From positions 1-9,821 of the forward strand of contig CANESA010000016.1 in the NCBI GenBank assembly GCA_947440735.1: DNA of 9,821 bases, given 5' to 3'. This document shows, one piece after another, positions 1 through 8,079 of the stretch. Source of the DNA: Candidatus Nanopelagicaceae bacterium (GTDB lineage Bacteria > Actinomycetota > Actinomycetes > Nanopelagicales > Nanopelagicaceae). Position 1 is the first letter of the stretch. Each line of letters begins with the position of its first letter. The position numbers were made by a program, and so were the translations under genes. The notes under the pieces are model-generated. The model was given only the letters and a program-made list of their open reading frames with translations, was not told the DNA's origin and did not search any database.

Positions 1-471
1 GCCCATAAATATGGCGCAATTACGATTCTCAATCCCGCTCCATTTGCACCAATCTCACAAGAATTAATTGCAGAGTGCGATTGGATTATTCCGAATGAAA
101 GTGAATTCGCAGGAATGCATCCGCAAGGTTTAGAGCCAACTAGTGATCAAATTATTCTTGAACTCTCTGCCACTTTGAATACGAGATTCGCAGTAACTCT
201 TGGTGACAAGGGTGCTGCATTTACAACCCAGGATGGAAAAGTTCATCGAGTGAGCGCCCCAAAGGTCACAGCTATCGATACAACTGGGGCAGGAGATGCT
301 TTTGTAGGCGCTTTTGCCGTCGGCTTAGCATTGGGTCTCGCCGAAGAGCGGGCCATCGCGCTGGGATGCTCTTGTGCATCCGATAGTGTCACTAGACTTG
401 GCACTCAATCTTCATATCCAACACCAGCGCAGGCGCAAGAGATTCTAGAAGAGAATTCCTTAGTCCGATAG
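1..471 (+). CDS. rbsK: Ribokinase (PfkB family), C-terminal part, 5' end outside window
   Basis: The frame is open from base 1 and ends at TAG 469-471, giving 156 residues; a full ribokinase is about 300, so roughly the first half is missing. Ribokinase phosphorylates D-ribose to ribose-5-phosphate in the cytoplasm, feeding the pentose phosphate pathway and nucleotide synthesis. Visible landmarks, numbered from the first residue in the window: LNPAP (10-14), the NESE block in IIPNESE (32-35), LGDKGA (67-72), and the PfkB signature DTTGAGD (93-99), whose last Asp (99) is the expected catalytic base. The later [13 protein letters not shown] stretch matches the ribokinase C-terminus better than other PfkB sugar kinases (compare VTRKGAQPS in E. 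coli RbsK). Another PfkB sugar or nucleoside kinase cannot be fully excluded without the N-terminal substrate-binding half. The internal ATG at 115 lies inside the domain and is not the true start. yajQ follows after 22 bases. Confidence 0.82.
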   Translation, partial: AHKYGAITILNPAPFAPISQELIAECDWIIPNESEFAGMHPQGLEPTSDQIILELSATLNTRFAVTLGDKGAAFTTQDGKVHRVSAPKVTAIDTTGAGDAFVGAFAVGLALGLAEERAIALGCSCASDSVTRLGTQSSYPTPAQAQEILEENSLVR

Positions 472-480
472 CAAGAAAGC

Positions 481-486
481 AGAGGA
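481..486 (+). promoter_or_regulatory. Shine-Dalgarno site of yajQ
   Basis: AGAGGA lies 7 bases upstream of the GTG at 494. It supports initiation at this non-ATG codon, which also gives the canonical N-terminus of the family ([11 protein letters not shown]). Confidence 0.6.
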
Positions 487-493
487 ACTTCCT

Positions 494-982
494 GTGGCAG
501 ATTCCAGTTTTGACGTAGTTTCCAAGATTGATCGTATGGAGCTCGATAACGCAATCAATCAGGCGATTCGCGAAATTGATACTCGCTTCGACTTCAAAAA
601 CACTGGCGCAAAAATTGAGATGGTCGGCGAAAAGATTAATATCGAAGCTGATACAGAAGAGCGCGCGAAGGCAACGCTGGATGTTGTGAAGGATAAGTTA
701 ATTAAACGTGGAGTCTCACTCAAGCATATTGATCCAAGTGAGCCACAGTTATCTGGAAAGATTTATAAGATCTCTTGTCCTCTCAAGGAGGGGATCTCTA
801 CCGAGAATGCCAAGAAGATCGCGAAATTCTTACGCGATGAAGGTCCTAAGTCGGTCAAGAGTGCGATTCAGGGCGATGAATTGCGCGTCACAAGTAAGAG
901 TCGCGATGATCTGCAGGATGCAATTGCAATGATCAAAGATGGAAAATGGGACTTCGCAGTTCAGTTTGTGAACTTTAGATAA
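494..982 (+). CDS. yajQ: YajQ/UPF0234 family nucleotide-binding protein
   Basis: A complete 162-residue protein, the normal length for this family, starting at GTG 494 and ending with TAA 980-982. It begins with the family hallmark [10 protein letters not shown] and ends with the conserved [15 protein letters not shown] terminus. The KNTGAKIEM and [15 protein letters not shown] blocks (about 37-65) and the [17 protein letters not shown] block (about 101-117) also match the family. YajQ proteins are small, cytosolic, and built of two similar alpha/beta domains. Family knowledge: members bind nucleotides, tRNA or other RNA in vitro, and the Xanthomonas member binds cyclic di-GMP and acts with a transcription factor; the role in actinobacteria is not settled. 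There is no signal peptide or membrane segment. It sits between ribokinase and rarD, with spacing that implies one transcript, but the neighbours do not reveal a shared pathway. Confidence 0.95.
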   Translation: MADSSFDVVSKIDRMELDNAINQAIREIDTRFDFKNTGAKIEMVGEKINIEADTEERAKATLDVVKDKLIKRGVSLKHIDPSEPQLSGKIYKISCPLKEGISTENAKKIAKFLRDEGPKSVKSAIQGDELRVTSKSRDDLQDAIAMIKDGKWDFAVQFVNFR

Positions 983-984
983 TA

Positions 985-1890
985 ATGGTTGAAAATAAGG
1001 CGAAGGTTCGAAGCCTTGGCCTACTCTTTGGAGTCAGCGCTTACACACTGTGGGGGCTCTTTCCTATCTATTGGCCACTGCTTAAACCTGCTGATCCTCT
1101 AGAGATTGTCTCTCATCGTGCGGTCTGGACTCTGGTTTTCTGTTTCATCATTCTCGCTCTTACAAAGACACTCAAATCAACGCTCGCACTCTTAAAGCGC
1201 CCCAAAATTGTTGCAGGCCTCTTTCTTAGTTCGATCCTGATCTCGATCAATTGGATCATCTACATTTATGCCGCCAATACCGGTCATGTGATTGAAGCTT
1301 CTCTTGGTTACTTCATCAATCCGCTCGTTGTTATCGCAACTGGCGTAATCGTCTTGAAAGAGAAGATGCGCCCCTTGCAGTGGCTGGCAGTTGGTATTGC
1401 AACAATCGGTGTCGCAGTACTCACCATTGATTACGGTCGCCTTCCTTGGATCGCACTCGGCTTAGCTCTCTCGTGGGGAAGCTACGGATTAGTGAAGAAA
1501 CAACTTGGTTTAGGCGCACTTGAAGGGCTCTCGATTGAAACTCTTCTCTCCAGTGGTTTCTACCTCGGATATCTCATCTGGCTAGGTAACCGCGGAGAAG
1601 GCCAATTTTCTCATTCACTCACACTGACATTTCTACTCATTGGCGGAGGCGCAGTGACTGCAATCCCGCTTCTCTTATTTAATGGTTCTACCAACCGACT
1701 TCCATTGACACTTGTCGGCCTCTTGCAATACATCACACCAACAATTCAGTTCTGTATTGGTGTCTGGTACTACCACGAAGATATGCCAGCAGCGAGATGG
1801 GCAGGTTTTCTTATTATCTGGGTTGCTCTGATGAGTCTTGCCTTAGATCTAATAAGATCAAGCAGAACGGTCGATCACAGCATCGCATAG
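985..1890 (+). CDS. rarD: RarD-type EamA/DMT superfamily transporter
   Basis: A 301-residue, strongly hydrophobic protein with about ten predicted membrane helices, the usual size and layout of RarD (two EamA repeats). RarD signatures are visible: AYTLWGLFPIYW (19-30), EIVSHRAVWTL (40-50), EASLGYFINPL (104-114) and LLQYITPTIQF (246-256). RarD was named for chloramphenicol sensitivity in Pseudomonas/E. coli relatives; its physiological substrate is not established, and export or import of a small metabolite across the inner membrane is the general expectation. The ATG at 985 is 2 bases after the yajQ stop, with no clear Shine-Dalgarno sequence in front, so translation is probably coupled to yajQ. 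The last 33 bases overlap, tail to tail, the end of the polyprenyl synthetase gene on the other strand; the short polar tail after residue 290 is encoded there. Confidence 0.9.
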   Translation: MVENKAKVRSLGLLFGVSAYTLWGLFPIYWPLLKPADPLEIVSHRAVWTLVFCFIILALTKTLKSTLALLKRPKIVAGLFLSSILISINWIIYIYAANTGHVIEASLGYFINPLVVIATGVIVLKEKMRPLQWLAVGIATIGVAVLTIDYGRLPWIALGLALSWGSYGLVKKQLGLGALEGLSIETLLSSGFYLGYLIWLGNRGEGQFSHSLTLTFLLIGGGAVTAIPLLLFNGSTNRLPLTLVGLLQYITPTIQFCIGVWYYHEDMPAARWAGFLIIWVALMSLALDLIRSSRTVDHSIA

Positions 1891-2847
1891 TGAGAAGAGC
1901 GCGCCTGTTGCATCGTTCACCGGTAGTGGGCCCAGCAGAGTTCGTGCTTCCTTTGCAATTGCCAAGAGTTGCTCACGTGATTGTTCAAGTGCTGGATGCT
2001 TGCGTAGCTCTTTGAGTACTTGGTTTACAATCTTCTGATCAGCAATCGGAGCTGAGAGCAAGCGTTGCAGCTCTCTATCTTCGGCGCGTGTTGATTTCAT
2101 GACATTAAGCGTTACAAGAGTAGGAACACCTTCTTTAAGGTCGGTTCCTGGCGTCTTACCTGATTCTTCCGAATCGCTGGCAATATCAATGACATCATCG
2201 GCTAACTGGAAGGTCACACCAATTTTTTCTCCAAAGATTGCCACAGCATCAATATTTTCTTTTGGTGCGCCAGCAAGCATCGCACCAAATTGTGCACTCG
2301 CTGCAATCAGTGAACCCGTCTTGTCGCTAACGACTCTTAGATAATGTGCAAGTGGATCCTCACCATCTGCAGGTCCTTGAGTCTCCATGATCTGTCCAAT
2401 GACAAGGCGTTCAAAAGTTTGCGCTTGTAGATGAACTGCTGCTGGGCCAAGGTCGGCCAAAAGATCCGAGGTGCGTGCAAAGAGGTAATCTCCGGTAAGG
2501 ATGGCAACGGTATTTCCCCAACGATTATTGGCACTTTCTACCCCACGACGAAGTGGCGCCTCATCCATCACATCATCGTGATAGAGAGTTGCAACATGTG
2601 TCAGTTCGCAGACGACGGCAGCTTCAACAATGCCTGGAGCTGCAGGGTTTCCAAAGTGAGAAGTAATCAGAGTCAATAATGGACGTAACCGTTTTCCACC
2701 CGCCTCAACAAGATGGCGTGAAGTCTCGACAACGAGCGGGTAATTTCCACCGATCTGCTTACGTAAGAGAACCTCGACCTCTGCCATACGTACGGCAAGA
2801 TCTGCCTCAAGTGCTGGCGAGAGATCGGGAATTCCAAATGAAGGCAT
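1858..2847 (-). CDS. Long-chain all-trans polyprenyl diphosphate synthase (IspB-like)
   Basis: A 329-residue cytosolic trans-prenyltransferase of normal length. It condenses isopentenyl diphosphate units onto an allylic primer to make the side chain of the respiratory quinone, most likely menaquinone here. Visible motifs: GGKRLRP (50-56), first Asp-rich motif DDVMD (91-95) in ATLYHDDVMDEA, KTGSL (176-180), second Asp-rich motif DDVID (217-221) in FQLADDVID, and GTDLKEG (234-240). Small residues Ala86 and Thr87 just before the first motif, instead of bulky aromatics, argue for a long-chain rather than farnesyl or geranylgeranyl product; exact chain length cannot be read. The ATG overlaps the nuoN stop as TAATG, and the upstream bases are pyrimidine-rich with no Shine-Dalgarno site, so translation likely depends on nuoN. 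Its place at the end of the nuo operon fits a quinone role. The stop TGA lies inside the end of rarD. Confidence 0.93.
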   Translation of the reverse strand: MPSFGIPDLSPALEADLAVRMAEVEVLLRKQIGGNYPLVVETSRHLVEAGGKRLRPLLTLITSHFGNPAAPGIVEAAVVCELTHVATLYHDDVMDEAPLRRGVESANNRWGNTVAILTGDYLFARTSDLLADLGPAAVHLQAQTFERLVIGQIMETQGPADGEDPLAHYLRVVSDKTGSLIAASAQFGAMLAGAPKENIDAVAIFGEKIGVTFQLADDVIDIASDSEESGKTPGTDLKEGVPTLVTLNVMKSTRAEDRELQRLLSAPIADQKIVNQVLKELRKHPALEQSREQLLAIAKEARTLLGPLPVNDATGALFSLCDAVIDRSA

Positions 2848-4367
2848 TAGCGAAGGAAGGACGCGTTCTGGGCGATGTAATCAAGTACAGGTGCTGGAAA
2901 TACTCCAAGTATCACGGTGATCGCGACAGAAGCGATAATTGAAATTCGGGTATAAATTGATGGAATCACAATGCTTGTTCCATCATCAACTGAATCCTTG
3001 AAGAACATAAGAACGATCACGCGAATGTAGAAAAACGCTGCGATTGCTGATGAAAGTACACCGGTAATGAGAATTGCTGTATTTCCACTCTCATATGCTG
3101 CTGAGAAGATGGAGAACTTTCCAACAAATCCACTTGTCAGCGGAATTCCAGCGAAAGCGAGAAGAAGGAATGCAAATGATGAAGCGATCCATGGAGATCT
3201 TTTGCCAAGGCCTGCCCAACGATTGAGATCTGTCACTTCACCCGATGAGTCGGTGACAAGTGAAACAATCGCAAATGCTCCAACTGTGGCAATACCGTAT
3301 GCAAAGAGGTAGAAGATTGAGGCATCAAGTCCAGCCTTGTTGAGCGCGATAACACCTGAAAGCAAGAAGCCCGCATGTGCAATAGATGAGTAAGCGAGCA
3401 TTCGCTTGACATCACGCTGTGAGATTGCAACGAGTGAACCAAAGACCATTGTGATGAGTGCGATTGTTGTCAGGAGTGGACGCCACTGCCAGACATCTCC
3501 AGCGAATGCTACGTAGAAGATACGCAACATTGCACCGAAGGCGGCAACCTTTGTTGCAGCTGCCATAAACGCGGTCACTGCAGTCGGTGAGCCTTGGTAG
3601 ACATCAGGAGTCCATGAGTGGAATGGGACTGCGCCTACTTTAAAGAGAAGACCAACGCTAACAAAAGAGATTCCGATAAGAAGGAATACATCATTTGCTG
3701 ATCCTCCAGAAATTGCCGAAGCAATACCTGCAAAGGTAATTGAATCTGAATATCCGTATAGGTAGGCCACTCCAAAGAGGAAGAAAGCCGATGCAAATGC
3801 GCCGAGCAGGAAGTACTTCAGCGCTGCCTCTTGTGAAGCGAGGCGACGACGACGAGCAAGGCCTGCCATCAAATACAGTGGCAATGAGAGAACTTCAAGC
3901 GCCACAAAGAGCGTGATGAGATCGGTAGCAACTGGAAAGAGCAACATTCCAGCGATTGCAAAGAGTGTCAGAGGATAAATCTCTGTCACGCGAATATTTG
4001 CTGCTTGCGCTTGGCGCTCTTCATCTGAACCTGGCACAGCTGTTGGAGCTGCTGCAAATTTATCGCTATCTGCAAGAAGCAAGATGGCAATCAGAGAAAT
4101 AACAAGGATGCTCCCCTGCAAGAGGAAGCCAGCGCCATCGAAGGTGACCGATGACATTGCAGCTTTTGCTGAATAGACCCCACGCGTACGAAAGAGTGCA
4201 ACGAGGGCAAATACAAGAGTGAGAACAGCGATAAAGAGTTGAGATGAGCTCCGTGACTTACGTGGCGCAAAAGCTTCCACAAGAACACCAATAAGTGCTC
4301 CAGCTAGAACAATGAGGATCGGGGCCAAAATTCCATAGTTAAGAACTGGGGCTGTAAATGTAACCAT
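2847..4367 (-). CDS. nuoN: NADH-quinone oxidoreductase subunit N
   Basis: A 506-residue antiporter-like membrane subunit of complex I with about 14 helices; the size is normal for the family. Expected proton-channel residues are present: Glu158 in FVALEVLSLPLYLM, Lys243 in LLFKVGAVPFHSW, Lys273 in ATKVAAFGAM, and Lys417 in GFVGKFSIF. NuoN is the antiporter-like subunit nearest the quinone-binding module. A polar loop at about residues 101-127, including VPGSDEERQAQ, matches my recollection of actinobacterial NuoN and is absent from short proteobacterial forms. The ATG directly follows the nuoM stop (TAAATG), with a strong GGAGG seven bases upstream inside the final nuoM codons. The TAA overlaps the start of the polyprenyl synthetase by one base. 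No frameshift or missing key residue is seen. Confidence 0.96.
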   Translation of the reverse strand: MVTFTAPVLNYGILAPILIVLAGALIGVLVEAFAPRKSRSSSQLFIAVLTLVFALVALFRTRGVYSAKAAMSSVTFDGAGFLLQGSILVISLIAILLLADSDKFAAAPTAVPGSDEERQAQAANIRVTEIYPLTLFAIAGMLLFPVATDLITLFVALEVLSLPLYLMAGLARRRRLASQEAALKYFLLGAFASAFFLFGVAYLYGYSDSITFAGIASAISGGSANDVFLLIGISFVSVGLLFKVGAVPFHSWTPDVYQGSPTAVTAFMAAATKVAAFGAMLRIFYVAFAGDVWQWRPLLTTIALITMVFGSLVAISQRDVKRMLAYSSIAHAGFLLSGVIALNKAGLDASIFYLFAYGIATVGAFAIVSLVTDSSGEVTDLNRWAGLGKRSPWIASSFAFLLLAFAGIPLTSGFVGKFSIFSAAYESGNTAILITGVLSSAIAAFFYIRVIVLMFFKDSVDDGTSIVIPSIYTRISIIASVAITVILGVFPAPVLDYIAQNASFLR

Positions 4368-5888
4368 TTACTTTCCTCCATTCATTGTCGGTGCAGGATC
4401 GCTATAGCCCATCTGGCTTACAACTTGTGCTGCTGCAGGATTAATGACGTTGAGTAGCGGTGCTGGATAGAAACCTAGAACGACGATGATCGCAATGACC
4501 GGAGCAATCGCAACCTTCTCGCGAAGGTTCAGATCCTTAAGATTCTCATTGCCTGGAGTTGTCGGTCCATGGAGTGCACGCTGTACAGGAATCAAAATAT
4601 AGAGAGCTGCAAGAACAATTCCGAAGGTAGCGAGAATCGCTGCGACTGGATAACGCGTATATGTACCTACAAGAACGAGGAATTCACTGACGAAACTCGA
4701 GAGTCCCGGTAGCGCCAAGCTCGACATTCCTGCAATAAAGAAGCTCCATGCCATGATCGGTGTAATTCGTTGCAAGCCACCGAAATCTGCAATTGTTGAA
4801 GATCCACGACGCGTTGCCATCCACCCTGCAACCAAGAAGAGCGCAGCAGTTGAGAAGGCGTGGTTAAACATGTAAAGGGTTGCACCGCTCTGAGCTTGTG
4901 TTGTCATCGCAAAAATGCCAAGTGTGATGAAACCAAAGTGCGAGATCGATGTGTAGGCAATAAGGCGCTTAATATCTTTTGCACCGATAGCCAAGAATGC
5001 TCCGTAGAGAATTGATATCAGTGAAAGAACAATAATCAACGGTGTAAATGTCTTGGTCGCATCAGGAAAGATCGAGAGACAGAAACGGATCATTCCGTAG
5101 GTTCCGACCTTATCGAGCACACCTAAGAGAAGAACAGAGGTACCTGCCGTTGCACTCTTTGCTGCATCCGGCAGCCATGTATGGAATGGCCAGAGCGGAG
5201 CTTTGATTGCAAAAGCGATAAAGAATCCTAAGAAGAGAATGTTCTGAGTAGTACTGCTCATCGATGTATGAAGCTCAGAAAGTGCGGTGATATCAAATGT
5301 ATGACCACCGTTATTTCCTGAGATCACATAGAGGCCGATGATTGAAGCGAGCATCAAGAGTCCACCAAAGAGGCTGTAGAGAAGGAACTTCACAGCCGCA
5401 GCTGCACGCTCTCCGCTGCCATAACCACCGATGAGGAAGTAGACAGGGATAAGCATCGCTTCGAAGAAGACATAGAAGAGGAAGAGATCAGTTGCGGCAA
5501 ATACGCCGATCATCATTGTCTCAAGAACTAAAATCAAAATGTAGAAAGTCTTAACTCCCCAACGGCCACCTTCGGATTCATTCCAGCCGGCCAGAATCAC
5601 AACAGGGGCAAGAATCACTGACATTAAAATGAGAACGAGGGCAATTCCATCTACGCCCAGCCCCCAGTTAATTGCAAAAGATGGAATCCATGAGTAGCTC
5701 TGTCTAAATTGAAGCGCAGTATTTTGCGTATCAAAGCCGAGTGCTTTAACGATGGTGGTGATCGCAACAACAATCGTTGTCGCTAAGGCAATCTGCTTCA
5801 CAAGGGTTGTCTTTGCTGCAGGCATCGCTGCGATGATGAGTGCGCCCAACAGCGGAAGAAGCATGATGATTGTGAGTGTGAGTTTCAT
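4368..5888 (-). CDS. nuoM: NADH-quinone oxidoreductase subunit M
   Basis: A 506-residue antiporter-like membrane subunit of complex I, normal length, about 14 helices. Key channel residues are visible: Glu143 in FYVFFEAMLIPVYFLIG, Lys229 in AFAIKAPLWPFHTWLPDA (225-242), Lys260 in GVLDKVGTYGMIRF, and Glu402 in FVSEFLVLVGTY. The FNHAFSTAALFLVAG block (341-355) and the GVDGIALVLILMS block (78-90) also fit NuoM. NuoM sits between NuoL and NuoN in the membrane arm and provides one of the proton half-channel pairs. The ATG overlaps the nuoL stop by one base (TAATG). A GGTGGTGA-like ribosome site (5903 to 5896) lies about seven bases upstream and is weak. The stop TAA abuts the nuoN ATG. No truncation or unusual base use stands out. 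Confidence 0.96.
   Translation of the reverse strand: MKLTLTIIMLLPLLGALIIAAMPAAKTTLVKQIALATTIVVAITTIVKALGFDTQNTALQFRQSYSWIPSFAINWGLGVDGIALVLILMSVILAPVVILAGWNESEGGRWGVKTFYILILVLETMMIGVFAATDLFLFYVFFEAMLIPVYFLIGGYGSGERAAAAVKFLLYSLFGGLLMLASIIGLYVISGNNGGHTFDITALSELHTSMSSTTQNILFLGFFIAFAIKAPLWPFHTWLPDAAKSATAGTSVLLLGVLDKVGTYGMIRFCLSIFPDATKTFTPLIIVLSLISILYGAFLAIGAKDIKRLIAYTSISHFGFITLGIFAMTTQAQSGATLYMFNHAFSTAALFLVAGWMATRRGSSTIADFGGLQRITPIMAWSFFIAGMSSLALPGLSSFVSEFLVLVGTYTRYPVAAILATFGIVLAALYILIPVQRALHGPTTPGNENLKDLNLREKVAIAPVIAIIVVLGFYPAPLLNVINPAAAQVVSQMGYSDPAPTMNGGK
4374..4379 (-). promoter_or_regulatory. Strong Shine-Dalgarno site of nuoN within the nuoM 3' end
   Basis: On the minus strand GGAGGA (4379 to 4374) lies about 6-7 bases before the nuoN ATG at 4367. 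It overlaps the codons for the terminal Gly-Gly-Lys of NuoM. It fixes the nuoN start and suggests nuoN can be initiated independently as well as by coupling. Confidence 0.7.
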
Positions 5889-7777
5889 TATTGAGTCACC
5901 ACCCAGATCGCTGTGAGCAGAGCGAGTGCTCCAACAAGAATGAGTGCTGCATAGGAGCGAACATATCCAGATTGAGTACGACGTAAGGTTGAACCAGATC
6001 CCACTGCCATTGCTCCAACTCCATGTACTGCTCCATCGATTACTACTTCATCAACGGTGATTAGGCCGCGAGTAATCACTTGTCCTGGACGCATGAAGAC
6101 CGCCTCGTTGAAGGCGTCCTGTCCAAGATCATTACGAGCAGCGCGAGTAGCCCACGAAACATCTGTGGGAGCAACTGCAGCGACATCTTTAAATTGATAC
6201 TTTAAGAGCGCGACAGTGACGCCGATAACAACCATCGTTATCGCCAAAATAGTGACAACGCTGTGTGGGAGTAGCTCCTCATGCTCTTTATGTTGATCAA
6301 AGAGTGGATAGAGCCAATTTTTCAGAGCGTCACCGCGGTAGAGAAGAAGTCCAGAACTGACAGATCCGATTGAGAGGATCACCATAGGCAGCCACATCAG
6401 AGCTGGTGATTCATGTGGATGAGCTTCCTCATCCCAGCGAGCCTTACTGGTAAATGTCATGACCATCACTCGAGTCATATAGAAAGCTGTAATTGCCGCT
6501 CCCAGAAGAGTGACGCTTCCAAGCAGCACTCCCTTTATTCCACCCGAATTAAATGCCTCGGCGATGATCGCATCCTTAGAGTAGAAACCAGCAAATGGCG
6601 GAACACCAATGATTGCAAGATAACCAAGCCCAAAGGTAATAAATGTAATCGGCATAAATTTACGAAGCGCACCATATTTGCGCATATTTACTTCATCATT
6701 CATGCCGTGCATCACAGAGCCTGCACCAAGGAACATTCCAGCTTTAAAGAATCCGTGTGTAAGTAAGTGCATGATTGCAAATGCATAACCTGCTGGGCCA
6801 AGGCCTGCACCCAAAATCATGTAACCAATCTGTGACATCGTTGAGGCTGCAAGTGCTTTCTTGATGTCATCTTTAGCCATACCAATAATTGCACCGAAGA
6901 TGAGAGTGATTGCTCCAACGATCACAACAAGAAGTTGTGCTGTTGGTGCTGCATCAAATACAAAGTTAGAACGAACGATGAGGTAAACACCTGCTGTCAC
7001 CATTGTCGCCGCGTGGATAAGAGCTGATACTGGAGTCGGGCCAGCCATCGCATCTCCCAGCCACGCCTGTAATGGGAATTGTGCAGATTTACCAACGGCT
7101 GCAACAAGCAACATAATTCCCATAGCTGTCAGTGCTGGTGTACCGGCACGTTCTGCCGCTTCCTTCACACCGTCAAATGAAACTGTTCCCATGGTGGCGA
7201 AGGCGATCATGATTGCAAATGACAATCCCATATCTCCTACACGGTTCATCACAAATGCTTTCTTTGAAGCGGTGGCATATGCCGGCTTCTGATTCCAGAA
7301 TCCAATAAGTAGGTATGAAGCAAGTCCTACGCCTTCCCAACCTACATAAAGGTTGAGATATGAATTACCGAGAACTAAGAGGAGCATCGCTGCAATAAAG
7401 AGGTTGAGGTAGGCAAAGAAGCGACGGCGGTCTTTATCTTCTGCCATATATGAAATTGAGTAGATATGAATCAGCGTTCCAACGCCTGAAATCAATAGAA
7501 CGAAACAGATGGAGAGCTGATCAAGCAAGAGAGCTGCATCTACATCGAAATCTCCAACCTTGATCCATGAGAACAGGGTCTGAGTGAGTGGACGATCTTC
7601 AGCGGCGCGATTAGTCATTGCAAGGAAGTGCGCTACACCGAGTGCGAATGAGCCCGCAGACATTGCAGTTGCCAACAGGTGTCCCCACTTATCGGCTTTG
7701 CGACCCATAAGAAGAAGGAATACAGCACCAAATAGTGGAAGTCCGATGAGGTAAACGAGTGAGCTTGAGGTAACCAT
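5888..7777 (-). CDS. nuoL: NADH-quinone oxidoreductase subunit L
   Basis: A 629-residue protein, the largest antiporter-like subunit, at the distal end of the complex I membrane arm. Its length fits a NuoL with the C-terminal lateral amphipathic helix and final anchoring helix; the last segment, around 608-627 ([19 protein letters not shown]), is the terminal membrane helix. Conserved residues seen: Glu148 in [18 protein letters not shown], Lys230 in [18 protein letters not shown], His255 in [13 protein letters not shown], Lys345 in [10 protein letters not shown], and Lys401-Asp402 in FAGFYSKD. These correspond to the E. coli NuoL proton-channel residues. The ATG is two bases after the nuoK stop, with no good Shine-Dalgarno match in the preceding 25 bases, so coupling with nuoK is likely. 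The TAA overlaps the nuoM ATG by one base. Long open frames on the opposite strand here are shadows. Confidence 0.97.
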   Translation of the reverse strand: MVTSSSLVYLIGLPLFGAVFLLLMGRKADKWGHLLATAMSAGSFALGVAHFLAMTNRAAEDRPLTQTLFSWIKVGDFDVDAALLLDQLSICFVLLISGVGTLIHIYSISYMAEDKDRRRFFAYLNLFIAAMLLLVLGNSYLNLYVGWEGVGLASYLLIGFWNQKPAYATASKKAFVMNRVGDMGLSFAIMIAFATMGTVSFDGVKEAAERAGTPALTAMGIMLLVAAVGKSAQFPLQAWLGDAMAGPTPVSALIHAATMVTAGVYLIVRSNFVFDAAPTAQLLVVIVGAITLIFGAIIGMAKDDIKKALAASTMSQIGYMILGAGLGPAGYAFAIMHLLTHGFFKAGMFLGAGSVMHGMNDEVNMRKYGALRKFMPITFITFGLGYLAIIGVPPFAGFYSKDAIIAEAFNSGGIKGVLLGSVTLLGAAITAFYMTRVMVMTFTSKARWDEEAHPHESPALMWLPMVILSIGSVSSGLLLYRGDALKNWLYPLFDQHKEHEELLPHSVVTILAITMVVIGVTVALLKYQFKDVAAVAPTDVSWATRAARNDLGQDAFNEAVFMRPGQVITRGLITVDEVVIDGAVHGVGAMAVGSGSTLRRTQSGYVRSYAALILVGALALLTAIWVVTQ

Positions 7778-7779
7778 AG

Positions 7780-8079
7780 TTATCGCTTCAACAAACTAGC
7801 ATCATCGATCGATGCTGAGCGGCGTGAACGATAAATCGCCACGATGATTGCTAGACCAACAACAACTTCGCACGCTGCAACGACCATCGTAAAGAATGCA
7901 ACGACTTGACCGTTGAGATTTCCATTAAGTCGAGAGAAAGTGACAAGAGTGAGGTTCGCGGCGTTGAGCATAAGTTCAATGCACATGAAAACGACAATTG
8001 CGTTGCGGCGAACGACAACGCCAACTGCTCCGATTGTAAAGAGAAGGGCGGCGAGGTAGAGGTAGTTATAAGGATTCAC
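7780..8079 (-). CDS. nuoK: NADH-quinone oxidoreductase subunit K
   Basis: A 99-residue, three-helix membrane subunit of complex I, normal length. The two buried glutamates required in the E. coli protein are present: Glu35 in [13 protein letters not shown] and Glu71 in [11 protein letters not shown] (E. coli Glu36 and Glu72). NuoK, with NuoA and NuoJ, joins the quinone module to the antiporter-like subunits and carries part of the central axis of charged residues. The start is GTG (8079-8077), immediately after the nuoJ TAA. It is supported by the strong purine-rich ribosome site just upstream and by the family N-terminus. The short basic C-terminus after residue 85 is unremarkable. Confidence 0.96.
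   Translation of the reverse strand: MNPYNYLYLAALLFTIGAVGVVVRRNAIVVFMCIELMLNAANLTLVTFSRLNGNLNGQVVAFFTMVVAACEVVVGLAIIVAIYRSRRSASIDDASLLKR

Noticed and set aside
958..974. Inverted repeat AGTTCA-GTTTG-TGAACT at the end of yajQ, just before the rarD start
   Set aside because: The stem is six base pairs and AT-rich with no clear U-tract. It falls in codons for the conserved YajQ C-terminus, so it is more likely chance than a terminator or translational switch.
1843..1852. Perfect 10-base palindrome TTAGATCTAA near the end of rarD
   Set aside because: It has no loop, is short and AT-rich, and lies within coding sequence; neither a terminator nor a convincing operator.
2337..2942. Several 60-90 codon open frames overlapping the polyprenyl synthetase gene on both strands
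   Set aside because: All overlap a clear prenyltransferase frame with both Asp-rich motifs; none shows a domain or a ribosome site.
3590..5200. Similar short DNA stretches in nuoN and nuoM around the codons for PFHSW and PFHTW
   Set aside because: These reflect common ancestry of the antiporter-like subunits, not a DNA repeat or recombination site.
6413..6766. 117-codon open frame on the plus strand opposite nuoL
   Set aside because: The opposite strand is unambiguous nuoL with intact channel residues. The translated frame is low in recognisable structure and rich in Cys, His and Ser, as expected of an antisense shadow.
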